Below, one piece after another: positions 1 through 7,931 of a DNA stretch of 46,165 bases (position 1 is its first letter; every line of letters begins with the position of its first letter). Made by a program: the position numbers and the translations under genes. Below the pieces are notes generated by a model. That model ran no database searches. It was not told the origin of the DNA and was given only the letters and a program-made list of their open reading frames with translations. The stretch comes from Candidatus Endomicrobiellum meruensis (GTDB lineage: Bacteria; Elusimicrobiota; Endomicrobiia; Endomicrobiales; Endomicrobiaceae): contig JAITDI010000002.1 in the NCBI GenBank assembly GCA_031282625.1, forward strand, positions 1 through 46,165, in the 5' to 3' direction.

Positions 1-2
1 AG

Positions 3-269
3 AAAATAATACCTGCTGGAACTTACAAAATAGCGTTAGTTTGGTCTAACAAATTTCAGAGAGAATTGCCAGAACTTTTAAATGTTCCAAAGAGAGCGGC
101 AATAAGGATACACAGGGGAAATTCGGTAAAAGATACGCAAGGGTGCATTCTTGTTGGGATAAGTGACAAAGCTGGCTGGCTTAGGAATTCAGCCAAATAC
201 GAGCAAAAGATTGTGGGGTTGATTAAACAATATAAAGAATGTTGGATTAACTATTGCACAAGAACATAA
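3..269 (+). CDS. DUF5675 family protein, 3' part
   Basis: This frame is open from the left edge of the window (first full codon at 3), so only the C-terminal 88 residues are visible. The segment contains IPAGTYKIAL, then IRIHRGN, then DTQGCILVG, which is the characteristic core of the DUF5675 family (short proteins common in prophages and mobile regions, function unknown). An internal ATG at 66 falls in the middle of this conserved core and is unlikely to be the start. A hairpin follows the stop and is shared with the convergent gene downstream. The family assignment is from memory of the motif; the role is unknown. Confidence 0.75.
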   Translation, partial: KIIPAGTYKIALVWSNKFQRELPELLNVPKRAAIRIHRGNSVKDTQGCILVGISDKAGWLRNSAKYEQKIVGLIKQYKECWINYCTRT

Positions 270-293
270 AGCCTCGCTTTAAAGAACGAGGCT
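270..293. terminator. Hairpin between convergent genes
   Basis: AGCCTCG (270-276) pairs perfectly with CGAGGCT (287-293), leaving a 10-base loop. It sits one base after the stop of the DUF5675 gene and 17 bases past the stop of the convergent gene at 310. T-rich sequence follows on both strands, but with no immediate U-run, so it is a probable bidirectional terminator of moderate strength. Confidence 0.5.
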
Positions 294-309
294 CAGGGTA
301 ACTTTTCTT

Positions 310-1116
310 TTACAGGTACAGGTCATCACCATTCTCAACATCTTCTTTAGATGGTTTTACAAAACTAATAAAACAACTATTCTTTCTAAACAACGATTTA
401 TCTGCTAAAAACTGCGTTGCAAAAAGTCTGTGCGAACCGTCTCGTGTACCCCCTTCTCCATCTAAAATCACAGGACGAGTGACATCATACCTGTTTCTCT
501 TTATGCTTTTCACTAGTTTTCCAAAACTTTTTGCACTATGAGGGAATTCATCTAGTTCTCGTTCGGCATCATTCCTAATAGCTGGATTTGCAGAGCTTGA
601 GTCTAGTATCTTTTTATTTAAGTACTTAGCAGCTTCATAAGGACTGAGCCCCTTCTTTTCCATTAAAAAATCACGATTTTCATAGTTTTCAGACAAATGT
701 TTAACGTAGTTTTCACCTCCAACAGTATATGGCCAAGTTCCGTTGTTTGATTCATTAAACAAATCTTTATTTTCTTCCCATACAGCACTAAGATATCTGT
801 AACGCCCTTCCTTCCTTAATTTTCCACCATAAAGATGATCTGTAATGGTACCCATTTTCTCAACAGGAATAACATCTAGGGTTACTATACTTGTACGATC
901 AGCAAATGAACTAACCTTTATTTCTCTAGACTTTTCTAGACACTTCTCCATTTCGACAACTTTTGGATCATTTTTATTTAATTTGCCAGTTTCAACGTTT
1001 TCTCTAAAAATATTTGTTAGGTTACCTATCCTGCCAGTTGCTACTGTATAGTTTTCACATATACCTAAACTAACAAAACCAAACAGGAATAGAAATATAC
1101 TTACTAGCCTTATCAT
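310..1116 (-). CDS. Secreted protein with ParB-like C-terminal segment, function unknown
   Basis: A 268-residue protein with an N-terminal signal peptide: MIRL, a hydrophobic run FLFLFGFVSLG, and probable cleavage near residue 20. The body is hydrophilic. Near residues 215-235 the pattern RPVILDGEGGTRDGSHRL resembles the ParB/sulfiredoxin-like nucleotide-binding motif (dG.HRL), which would be unusual in an exported protein. The start ATG has a good ribosome site (GAGGTGA). It lies 17 bp downstream of the small Cys-rich gene at 1134-1508 and is probably co-transcribed with it from the promoter at 1587-1615. I do not recognise a named family for the whole protein; the ParB-like resemblance is tentative. 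Confidence 0.7.
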   Translation of the reverse strand: MIRLVSIFLFLFGFVSLGICENYTVATGRIGNLTNIFRENVETGKLNKNDPKVVEMEKCLEKSREIKVSSFADRTSIVTLDVIPVEKMGTITDHLYGGKLRKEGRYRYLSAVWEENKDLFNESNNGTWPYTVGGENYVKHLSENYENRDFLMEKKGLSPYEAAKYLNKKILDSSSANPAIRNDAERELDEFPHSAKSFGKLVKSIKRNRYDVTRPVILDGEGGTRDGSHRLFATQFLADKSLFRKNSCFISFVKPSKEDVENGDDLYL

Positions 1117-1133
1117 AACTTCACCTCACAAGA

Positions 1134-1508
1134 TTATTCATGATTTTTACAATCCCAATTTATATCTTTCAATTCTTGTTTATAAAAAGTATCTAATAGT
1201 TTTCTGAGACTTTCCAATTCTTCAAGGTCTTCTTTCTCTTTTATAGAGAACTCACAGCAGATGGAACCATTTTTGCAATCTTCACAGTAAAGGCGCTGAC
1301 CTTTTTCTTTACGATTTGTTATGATTTCTTGTAGTTTATCACCATATTCTTCCTTAAACCTTCTTATGTTATCAGCATATCCTCCATCCAATTTCTCTTT
1401 TGCTTGTTTACAATTTGCGACATCAAAAGAAGCAAACAATTGCGATATAAAAAAACAAAATACAGCACAGAGAACGCACAAGCACTTCAGCATAACTTTA
1501 GTCTTCAT
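1134..1508 (-). CDS. Small secreted Cys-rich protein
   Basis: A 124-residue protein beginning with a signal peptide (MKTKVMLK, then a Cys- and Phe-rich hydrophobic core, ending near LFASF). The mature part is charged, with likely coiled helices (KEKEDLEELESLRKLLDTF). It carries a Cys cluster YCEDCKNGSICC around residues 74-85 and a further Cys near the C terminus, suggesting disulfides or metal binding outside the cytoplasm. The start is set by a strong ribosome site, AGGAGGGG, seven bases upstream. It is the first large gene of a leftward pair with 310-1116. No known family recognised. Confidence 0.7.
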   Translation of the reverse strand: MKTKVMLKCLCVLCAVFCFFISQLFASFDVANCKQAKEKLDGGYADNIRRFKEEYGDKLQEIITNRKEKGQRLYCEDCKNGSICCEFSIKEKEDLEELESLRKLLDTFYKQELKDINWDCKNHE

Positions 1509-1548
1509 ATCCCCTCCTAAGCACTTCTGATTGACTCTTTAAATTCAT
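1498..1548 (-). CDS. Possible 16-residue leader peptide
   Basis: An ATG at 1548 opens a 16-codon frame that ends 11 bases inside the next gene (start 1508), in another frame. AAAGGAGG lies about 12 bases upstream of the ATG, slightly too far for an ideal ribosome site. The AGGAGGGG ribosome site of the 124-residue gene lies inside this small frame, so translation of the two could be coupled. It may be chance. Confidence 0.3.
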   Translation of the reverse strand: MNLKSQSEVLRRGYED

Positions 1549-1586
1549 ACTCTTTATCTTCCTCCTTTTTATTTTATTTATACATT

Positions 1587-1615
1587 ATTTTATGATTTAA
1601 AAACAGCTTTGTCAA
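1587..1615 (-). promoter_or_regulatory. Sigma-70-type promoter for the secreted-protein pair
   Basis: Reading leftward: TTGACA (1610-1615), a 17-base spacer, then TAAAAT (1587-1592). The -35 is perfect and the -10 has one mismatch. The predicted transcript starts near 1580, about 70 bases before the start at 1508. The -35 lies in GCTTGACAAAG, which recurs in the promoter at 1913-1941. Confidence 0.7.
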
Positions 1616-1638
1616 GCTATAAAATGTTTAGTATTTCT

Positions 1639-1890
1639 TCATTTCTTCAGCTCTTTCAAAGATTCGTCCTGAGACATGTTCAGAATTTTCATTACAATCT
1701 TTCTTCCGATTGAAACTCTACCAACACAGTTTTCTAAAGTCAACCGCTAAAATTCTTTTAACTTCTTCTTTAATTCTTCGCTTGTTAATTTGAGTACTTT
1801 CCCTACGTCTAAAACAGTGTAATCTCTGGCATCCTTCTGTCCAACCGCTATCGTTTATAGAACCCTTGCCTTCTTTTGCATAAGTGGCAT
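1639..1890 (-). pseudogene. Degraded small gene with two in-frame stops
   Basis: Reading leftward from an ATG at 1890 with GAGG five bases before it, one frame runs for 84 codons interrupted by TAA and TAG. The pieces read MPLMQKKARVL, then IAVGQKDARDYTVLDVGKV and LKLTSEELKKKLKEF, then GRVSIGRKIVMKILNMSQDE. The protein-like composition of all three pieces in a single frame, together with a near-consensus promoter upstream, argues for a recently dead gene rather than chance. The family is not recognised; short helical segments are all that can be said. Confidence 0.5.
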
Positions 1891-1912
1891 GACTGCCTCT
1901 TTGACGAATCCT

Positions 1913-1941
1913 AATATAATACTTAGCACTAACTTTGTCAA
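1913..1941 (-). promoter_or_regulatory. Near-consensus promoter upstream of the pseudogene
   Basis: Reading leftward: TTGACA (1936-1941), exactly 17 bases, then TATATT (1913-1918). It points into the pseudogene at 1639-1890, whose start lies about 23 bases past the -10. The promoter seems intact although the gene is not. Confidence 0.65.
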
Positions 1942-2031
1942 GCCATTTTTGTGTAATAATTTTCTAAGTTATAGAATATTTATAGAAAAGATTTAAAATT
2001 ATCAAATTTCCCGACGCTGTTTAAAAATACT

Positions 2032-2105
2032 TGGTGGAGCCAGCGGGAATTGAACCCGCATCTTATCGTTGCGAACGATATATTCTCCCGTTTAACTATG
2101 GCCCC
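2032..2105 (-). tRNA. tRNA-Ala (anticodon CGC)
   Basis: On the minus strand a 74-base cloverleaf begins GGGGCCA and ends TGGCTCC plus an encoded ACCA. The acceptor stem contains the G3:U70 pair that identifies alanine tRNAs. The anticodon stem TATCG/CGATA encloses loop TTCGCAA, giving anticodon CGC (reads GCG). The T arm is GCGGGTTCAATTCCCGC. No gene lies within 120 bases on either side. Confidence 0.93.
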
Positions 2106-2281
2106 TTACATATCAGGGGAGAGAATTGCTTAAGAGGACACCATTATAGGAAATCTAACACTTTTTGTCTAATTTAAACATTTAAAAATTAGATTAATTG
2201 AGAGTTTATTAACTGCAGGGGTTGTCGACTACTTTGTTGAGTTGTAAATATAGAGACACTATCTTTATTACTAAGCTATAT

Positions 2282-3436
2282 TTACTTTAAAGTAAATATC
2301 CTTTGCGTTTTAGATTCTATTAGGTATGATATCCAAAAACATGCCGCAGCAAAAAGAATTAAATTTATTGTAGGTTTTATGGCATACTTTATTGAAATAT
2401 CGCCAAGGATAAACATTCTTACATAATTCATGGAATATGTTGATGGAAAAAAATAAGAAACTGCCCTTAAAAATACAGGCATAGCGTTGTGTGTCCAAGC
2501 AAAACCCGACAATAAAACTGTTGGTAAAGAATAAAACATAAGTGCTGCCATAGCCATTTCCGGAGATCTGAATAAAGACGATACAAGTATTGAAAAAAAG
2601 ACCATCGCAATTATAAAAGCTGTAGATACTGTAAAAACTCCAAATAAAGATACGGCGTATATTGAGTTTATCGGTAAGATAATAAAAATATTAAAAAAAT
2701 TTATAATGCTGCCTATTAAAATATACGGAATAGTTTTGCCAAAAAATATACTGCTAAAATTTAACCCTGCCTTTTTGTATATATTCAGTTTAGCTTTCTC
2801 GGAGGCTAAATTTGTACAAACTGCTACCAAAATTATTTGCTGAAGAACGGCAAGCAGCAAACATGGAAGAAGAAAATCAGAATAATTCATTTGGGCATTA
2901 AACAAATAAACTGTGTTTATCTTGATAGGGGAAAAGGCATCTTCCGCAGATTTATAAGAATACCCCTTATTGCTAAGTATCTTGATGAATTGTTTTTTTG
3001 TGAAATGTGTTGCAGTAAGCGTAATTTTTTTTAACACATTGCTTGCGACTAGAAAATTGCTTGAATTTACCACATCTGAAATTAAAATGCTTTGACCTTT
3101 CTTTAAAGTCCTGCTGAAATTGATGGGTATAAAATAAAAAGCGTTTATTTTGTCTTTAAAAATATCTTGTAATGCTTCACTCGAAGAAGTATATGCGCTA
3201 ACAGTTTTAAGCTCAGAAGTTGCATTTAAAGCTCTTACAAGCTTTCTTGAAGTTGATGATTTGTCCATATTTACTACACCGACTTTAATATCAGTTGCTC
3301 TTCTGTTTATATAAAGAAAAGAAAACAAAAGGCTGTAAAATAAAGGCGCTGCGATACATATTAAAAGCATATCTTTTGATTTTACTATGCTTTTACATTC
3401 CCTAATAAATATTTTATTGAAGTTTTTAAATTTCAT
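2282..3436 (-). CDS. ABC-2 type transporter permease
   Basis: A 384-residue membrane protein with the layout of the ABC-2/YhhJ-YbhR-type permeases: one N-terminal membrane segment (about residues 22-44), a long extracytoplasmic domain (VGVVNMDKSSTSRKLVRAL through about residue 170), then five hydrophobic segments to the C terminus. Such permeases export lipids, drugs or polymers with a separate ATPase. No ATPase gene lies in this window, so the partner must be encoded elsewhere. It lies 21 bases downstream of the transglycosylase gene in the same direction and is probably co-transcribed. A 22-base palindrome (2278-2299) covers its stop codon. Substrate unknown. Confidence 0.85.
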   Translation of the reverse strand: MKFKNFNKIFIRECKSIVKSKDMLLICIAAPLFYSLLFSFLYINRRATDIKVGVVNMDKSSTSRKLVRALNATSELKTVSAYTSSSEALQDIFKDKINAFYFIPINFSRTLKKGQSILISDVVNSSNFLVASNVLKKITLTATHFTKKQFIKILSNKGYSYKSAEDAFSPIKINTVYLFNAQMNYSDFLLPCLLLAVLQQIILVAVCTNLASEKAKLNIYKKAGLNFSSIFFGKTIPYILIGSIINFFNIFIILPINSIYAVSLFGVFTVSTAFIIAMVFFSILVSSLFRSPEMAMAALMFYSLPTVLLSGFAWTHNAMPVFLRAVSYFFPSTYSMNYVRMFILGDISIKYAIKPTINLILFAAACFWISYLIESKTQRIFTLK

Positions 3437-3457
3437 TACTTTTGCTCGTATTTTTTA

Positions 3458-4861
3458 TTAAGCAAAATACTTTCTTCCCGGTCTGACTACTATAATTTGA
3501 CCAGGACGCAAATATTTTTGTTTTAACAAACTACGGTTATCTTTATAAATTTCTTTGGGTGTTGTTTTATACTTTACAGCTATTTTTTCAATCCATTCGC
3601 CTTTTACAACTCTATGCTTTATAAATCCTGGCGAAGGATTTAAATCTTTTACTTGTTCAATATTTTTTATAAATATTTCTCTGCTTCCGTACGGAATTTT
3701 TAGTTCAAAATTTGGATAACCGTGAGGCGTACACCAAGCGTTTAACGCTGGATTTAATTTTTTTATTTCTTCAACTGTAGTATTCGCGCATTGAGCAACA
3801 ATTTTTAAATCTATAATTTTGTCAGTTTTATAAATATCATATTTTTGAGGACTGCTATATTGTAAATTGACAAAGCCATACTTTTCAAGATCTTTGCCTA
3901 TTGTTGCTGCAGCTATAAACTGAGGCATGTAATTTTGTGTTTCTTTAGGAACTGCATTTCTTGAAACCATTTCAGAAATATCGGAAGCATTGGAAAACTT
4001 CATATCTCTTATAAGACCATATTCTCCTCTATTGTACGCTGCAAGGACAAGATGCCAGTCATTTAGCATAAGATAAAGTTGTTTTAAATATACACAAGCT
4101 GCCTTTGTGGACTTTTCAGGGTCACGCCTTTCGTCTATCCAATAATTTATTTGCAATCCTAACGCTCTACCTCTGTGAGACATAATTTGCCACAAGCCTA
4201 CAGCTCCAGCTCGGGAAACTGTATTTAAGTTATATAAACTTTCAACAATAGGTAGATAGAAAAACTCTTCAGGAAGTCCAAATTCCCTCAAGATTTTTAA
4301 AATCATATCTTTATAAGCGCCACTTTTTTCTAATGCTGTTTTTATACGTTCTTTAGCTTTGCCCGAAGAATATATCGCAATGTATTTTTTTACCAAAGCG
4401 TCGTCTGCGGTTGTCATAGGCACAGAATACTCTTGTTGAAGAAGAGTAGAATCGTTTGTAGGGTAGAATTTCTTTAACTTAGAAAGTATTTCATCAATAT
4501 CTTCAAAAAGAAATGCATAAAGGCCGGGTTCTATATCTGCTTTTGAAAGCTTATCCATAAACATAGAAAAATATTTTTTTGATTTTTTAAGGTTACCTTT
4601 TTTAAAAGCAATTACAGCTTTTTTATAGGACATTGACGCAGCAAGAATTTTGTCTTTTGTTTTCTCATCTAATCTTGCCCTGGACAAGGCATTTGCTATT
4701 TTTGACGTTACAATTTCTTCTTGTTCTTCTAAATTCTCAAAGATTACAGTCTGCGTTGGAGACTCAATATTTATAATGCCATCATTATTTTGAGCATAAG
4801 AAGTTACAACAGGAAAAGATAAAAATATTGCAAAGAGGCTTTTCTTTATACTCATTGACAA
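3458..4861 (-). CDS. mltD: MltD-like lytic murein transglycosylase with LysM domains
   Basis: A 467-residue exported enzyme that cleaves peptidoglycan glycan strands to 1,6-anhydro products. It has a signal peptide (residues 1-23, ending SYAQ), a helical region, then an SLT domain at about 185-330. Catalytic Glu207 sits in PIVESLYN, followed by AGAVGLWQIM and AAYNRGEYG, the standard SLT motifs. Two LysM-type peptidoglycan-binding regions follow: a divergent one at about 340-395 and a clear one from 416 (HRVVKGEWIEKIAVKYKTT). No lipobox Cys is seen, unlike the E. coli lipoprotein, so it may be periplasmic rather than anchored. It is the first gene of a leftward pair with the ABC-2 permease. 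Confidence 0.9.
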   Translation of the reverse strand: MSMSIKKSLFAIFLSFPVVTSYAQNNDGIINIESPTQTVIFENLEEQEEIVTSKIANALSRARLDEKTKDKILAASMSYKKAVIAFKKGNLKKSKKYFSMFMDKLSKADIEPGLYAFLFEDIDEILSKLKKFYPTNDSTLLQQEYSVPMTTADDALVKKYIAIYSSGKAKERIKTALEKSGAYKDMILKILREFGLPEEFFYLPIVESLYNLNTVSRAGAVGLWQIMSHRGRALGLQINYWIDERRDPEKSTKAACVYLKQLYLMLNDWHLVLAAYNRGEYGLIRDMKFSNASDISEMVSRNAVPKETQNYMPQFIAAATIGKDLEKYGFVNLQYSSPQKYDIYKTDKIIDLKIVAQCANTTVEEIKKLNPALNAWCTPHGYPNFELKIPYGSREIFIKNIEQVKDLNPSPGFIKHRVVKGEWIEKIAVKYKTTPKEIYKDNRSLLKQKYLRPGQIIVVRPGRKYFA

Positions 4862-5178
4862 CCCCGTAAATTGTAATTTGTTTACTTCAAAAATCTAACA
4901 ATAGATAAAGAATTAAGTGCTTAGTAGTGAACTATTTTACAATCGTAACTATAAGGAATTATAGCAAAATAACCCGACCTCTACGCTAAGAGATATTTAG
5001 TTTAGCATAGGCTAATCTCAGTATGGTGCTGCAAAACAAAAGGTTGAGATTGATATTTCGCTCCGACTTGAGGCTAACATTCTTTCCATTTTATCATTTA
5101 ATATTTTTAACGACCTAAAGAACCTGTCAGTTTCATGCGAACAATGAACGAATAATATCAAATTCAAAATAACAAAAA
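4862..5178. other. Intergenic region between divergent mltD-like gene and thi operon
   Basis: No coding frame of note was found. The stretch separates divergent transcripts; the thi promoter begins at 5179. A TACAAT near the right end of the mltD leader could be its -10, but no well-spaced -35 was found. Confidence 0.5.
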
Positions 5179-5207
5179 TAGACACTCATAAACAAAATTG
5201 ATACAAT
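5179..5207 (+). promoter_or_regulatory. Promoter of the thi operon
   Basis: TAGACA (5179-5184), a 17-base spacer, then TACAAT (5202-5207). The predicted start of transcription is near 5213, exactly where the TPP riboswitch begins. This placement supports the call. Confidence 0.65.
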
Positions 5208-5208
5208 T

Positions 5209-5320
5209 CAAAAGTCGGGTGCTTCATGCTATGAGGCTGAGAAAGGCATTAAAATGTCTTAACCGATGGAGGTTATAGCCTCTTGAACCTGATACGGGTA
5301 ATGCCGGCGTAGGGAATTTG
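5209..5320 (+). promoter_or_regulatory. TPP (THI-box) riboswitch
   Basis: The conserved THI-box elements occur in order: CGGGTGC (5216-5222), GGCTGAGAAAGGCAT, then TTGAACCTGATACGGGTAAT and GCCGGCGTAGGGAA. These form the pyrimidine-sensing and pyrophosphate-sensing arms of the TPP aptamer. P1 can close between about 5211-5216 and 5314-5319 with one mismatch. It precedes thiG and is followed by a terminator, so thiamine pyrophosphate should switch off the thi operon by premature termination. Confidence 0.97.
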
Positions 5321-5336
5321 ATTTTAAAACTAATGC

Positions 5337-5383
5337 AATCCCTTTAAGAATTTTTCAGGTTCTTGGAGGGATTTTTCTGTTTT
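5337..5383 (+). terminator. Riboswitch-controlled intrinsic terminator
   Basis: AATCCCT-TT-AAGAA (5337-5350) pairs with TTCTT-GG-AGGGATT (5360-5373): 14 pairs including two G-U, followed by TTTCTGTTTT. TCCCT (5339-5343) can instead pair with AGGGA (5311-5315), the 3' end of the aptamer. That gives an antiterminator when TPP is absent and the terminator when TPP holds P1 closed. Confidence 0.8.
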
Positions 5384-5399
5384 AGCATTGGAGGGAAAA

Positions 5400-6173
5400 A
5401 TGGAAGAAGACGTTTTAAACATTGCAGGGATTAGTCTTAAAAGCAGATTGTTTATAGGCAGTGGAAAGTTCCCCAATAATAATTTAATTCCAGACATTTT
5501 AAAAGCTTCCAGCGCACAAATAATAACCGTTGCTGTAAGAAGATTTGATTTTGAAAATCCTCTTGAGAATATTTTAAATTTCATTCCTAAAGACATTTAT
5601 ATAATGCCAAATACTTCCGGCGCTAGAAATGCTAAAGAAGCTGTTAATATTGCAAGAATTGCAAAAGCAGCATGCCAAACAAACTTAATAAAAATAGAAA
5701 TAATAAACGACAACAAATATCTATTGCCCGACAATTATCAAACGGCAAAAGCATGCGAAACGCTTTCAAAAGAAGGTTTTAATGTTTTTGCATACATGAA
5801 CGCAGATTTATATGCTGCACGAGATATGCAAAATGCAGGAGCAAAAGCCATAATGCCCTTAGGAGCGCCGATAGGCACTAACCGAGGGTTTAGAACAGAA
5901 GAAATGGTGCGTATTTTGATTGAAGAAATAGACACACCCATAATAGTTGACGCAGGACTTGGCAAGGCATCTGAAGCTTGCAAGTGTATGGAGATGGGCT
6001 GCGCTGCCGTAATGGTAAACACAGCTATATCATCAAGCCCTAACGCCGTTTTAATGTCCGAAGCGTTTAAAGACGCAGTAACATCAGGCAGAAAAGCCTA
6101 CCTTGCAAAACACGGAACGGTTTCAACTATTGCAAGAGCGTCATCGCCATTAACTGGATTTTTAAGGAACTAA
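5400..6173 (+). CDS. thiG: Thiazole synthase ThiG
   Basis: A 257-residue TIM-barrel enzyme that forms thiazole phosphate from deoxyxylulose phosphate, dehydroglycine and sulfur carried on the ThiS thiocarboxylate. Visible family motifs are GSGKFPN near the start, PNTSGARNA, the Schiff-base lysine region [29 protein letters not shown] and VDAGLG. The start is the ATG at 5400, six bases after GGAGGG; a TTG at 5388 in frame overlaps that ribosome site and is rejected. It is the first gene of the riboswitch-controlled operon thiG-H-E-S-F. Confidence 0.96.
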   Translation: MEEDVLNIAGISLKSRLFIGSGKFPNNNLIPDILKASSAQIITVAVRRFDFENPLENILNFIPKDIYIMPNTSGARNAKEAVNIARIAKAACQTNLIKIEIINDNKYLLPDNYQTAKACETLSKEGFNVFAYMNADLYAARDMQNAGAKAIMPLGAPIGTNRGFRTEEMVRILIEEIDTPIIVDAGLGKASEACKCMEMGCAAVMVNTAISSSPNAVLMSEAFKDAVTSGRKAYLAKHGTVSTIARASSPLTGFLRN

Positions 6174-6182
6174 GAGGTTTAT

Positions 6183-7295
6183 ATGAGTTTTTATGATGAA
6201 ATACAAAAATATAAAAACTTTGATTTTAATGCTTTTACAGATAAAGTTTTAGATAATGAGATATTAAATATTATTAATAAGAGAAGTTTATCCGATCAAG
6301 ACTTTCTTGTTTTGCTTTCTCCGAAAGCATTAAATCACATTGAACAAATTGCCCGTAAAGCAAATGGAATTGCGGTAAATAATTTTGGCAAGAATATATT
6401 GTTGTACGCTCCTTTGTACGTTTCAAATTTTTGCATTAACAATTGTTTGTATTGCGGGTTTTCCACTAACAATAATATTAAAAGAGAAGCATTAAGTTTT
6501 GAAGAAATAGAAGAAAACTGTAAAATAATTGCCAGTTACGGCATACGCCATATTCTACTTGTGTGTGGCGAAAGCAGAGTAAAAACATCTTTGGAATATC
6601 TCAAAAAATCTGTCAAAGTTTTAAAAAAATATTTTGATGCCATTGATTTAGAAGTTTATCCTCTTGAAGAGAATGAATACAAAGAACTTTTTGTCGCAGG
6701 AGTTGACGGGCTTACAATATATCAAGAAACTTATGACGAAAATCTTTATAAAGTATTGCACACAAAAGGTGCAAAAACTGATTACAAATACCGTATTGAA
6801 ACATGCGAGAGAGCTGGAAAAGCAAATTATAGAAACCTCAACGTTGGGGCATTGCTTGGATTAAAAGATTTTATAAGCGAAGTTTTTTTTGTCGGGATAC
6901 ACGCTCAATATTTAAGAAAGAAATTTCCGCATGCTGAAGTTGGAATGTCTTTTCCAAGACTGCGTCCGGCAGAAGGAGGATTTCAGCCGAAAACAACCGT
7001 AACCGACATGCAGCTGGTACAAGCCATATGCGCTATGAGGCTTTTTATAAACAGAATAAATATTACAGTTTCTACTCGTGAAAGTTCAGAGTTAAGAAAT
7101 AATATCATACCGCTTGGCATTACTAAAATGTCTGCAGGATCAAGCACGGAAGTAGGCGGATACGTAAAAAGAGTTGCCCATGGCGAATTTTTATCAAAAG
7201 GTCAATTTACAATAAACGACGTTGCAAGCGTTGCAAGCGTTAAAGATATGATTTACAAAGCAGGCTATCAGCCTGTGATGAAGGATATGTTCTAA
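6183..7295 (+). CDS. thiH: 2-iminoacetate synthase ThiH (radical SAM tyrosine lyase)
   Basis: A 370-residue radical SAM enzyme that splits tyrosine to dehydroglycine and p-cresol for thiazole formation by ThiG. The 4Fe-4S motif is C-INN-C-LY-C (CX3CX2C, within NFCINNCLYCGF). Later motifs are VCGES, EVYPLEENEYKELF, GVDGLTIYQETYDE and SFPRLRPAEGG. A ThiH rather than the oxygen-dependent ThiO suggests anaerobic growth. It begins 9 bases after thiG and its stop abuts the thiE start. Confidence 0.96.
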   Translation: MSFYDEIQKYKNFDFNAFTDKVLDNEILNIINKRSLSDQDFLVLLSPKALNHIEQIARKANGIAVNNFGKNILLYAPLYVSNFCINNCLYCGFSTNNNIKREALSFEEIEENCKIIASYGIRHILLVCGESRVKTSLEYLKKSVKVLKKYFDAIDLEVYPLEENEYKELFVAGVDGLTIYQETYDENLYKVLHTKGAKTDYKYRIETCERAGKANYRNLNVGALLGLKDFISEVFFVGIHAQYLRKKFPHAEVGMSFPRLRPAEGGFQPKTTVTDMQLVQAICAMRLFINRINITVSTRESSELRNNIIPLGITKMSAGSSTEVGGYVKRVAHGEFLSKGQFTINDVASVASVKDMIYKAGYQPVMKDMF

Positions 7296-7931
7296 ATGAA
7301 AAAACAAATGCCAAAAGGCTTGTATGCTATTACTGCAGAGATTTTTTCAAACAGTCGTGACAATATAGCAGTAGTTAAAGAAATGCTTGACGCAGGCATA
7401 AAAACATTGCAATACCGCGATAAATATAAAACAAAATTAGAAAAATTTAAACAGTGTGAGATAATACGCAAATTAACCTTAGATTATAATGTATTTTTTG
7501 TGGTAAATGACGATATAGATATAGCTCTTGCAGTTGAAAGCGATGGATTGCATTTGGGGCAAGATGATCTGCCTATTTTCTACGCAAGAAAAATTGTTGG
7601 CGATAATATGGTTATCGGAATTTCAACGCATTCGCCTGTTCAAGCTCTCACTGCTCAAGAGCAAGGTGCAGACTATATCGGAGTAGGACCTATATTTAAA
7701 ACTTTCACAAAAGATAATGTCTGCGAGACTGTTGGTTTTGAGTATCTTAAATATTGCGTAAAAAATATTAAAATTCATAAAGTAGCCATCGGCGGTATAA
7801 AACTTTCTAATATTTGGCAAATCTGTAACTTTCACCCAGACAGTATTTGCATGGTAACTGAAATTACCGCTTCACCAAACATTAAGGACACCATCAGGCA
7901 AGCTTTAGAGGTTATAAATGATAACAATTAA
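7296..7931 (+). CDS. thiE: Thiamine-phosphate synthase ThiE
   Basis: A 211-residue TIM-barrel enzyme that joins thiazole phosphate with HMP pyrophosphate to give thiamine phosphate. Motifs are GLYAITAE, LQYRDK, VNDDIDIAL, GLHLGQDDLP, GISTHS, DYIGVGPIFKTFTK and IGGI. The ATG directly follows the thiH stop with no gap, so translation is probably coupled. The 3' end overlaps thiS by 14 bases. No thiC or thiD lies here, so the HMP half must come from elsewhere in the genome or from the environment. Confidence 0.95.
   Translation: MKKQMPKGLYAITAEIFSNSRDNIAVVKEMLDAGIKTLQYRDKYKTKLEKFKQCEIIRKLTLDYNVFFVVNDDIDIALAVESDGLHLGQDDLPIFYARKIVGDNMVIGISTHSPVQALTAQEQGADYIGVGPIFKTFTKDNVCETVGFEYLKYCVKNIKIHKVAIGGIKLSNIWQICNFHPDSICMVTEITASPNIKDTIRQALEVINDNN

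Noticed and set aside
2278-2299. Perfect 22-base palindrome over the ABC permease stop
   Set aside because: It is nearly all A/T, so a weak stem with no U-run; not called a terminator.
5388-5399. TTG start for thiG
   Set aside because: It overlaps the GGAGGG ribosome site that serves ATG 5400.
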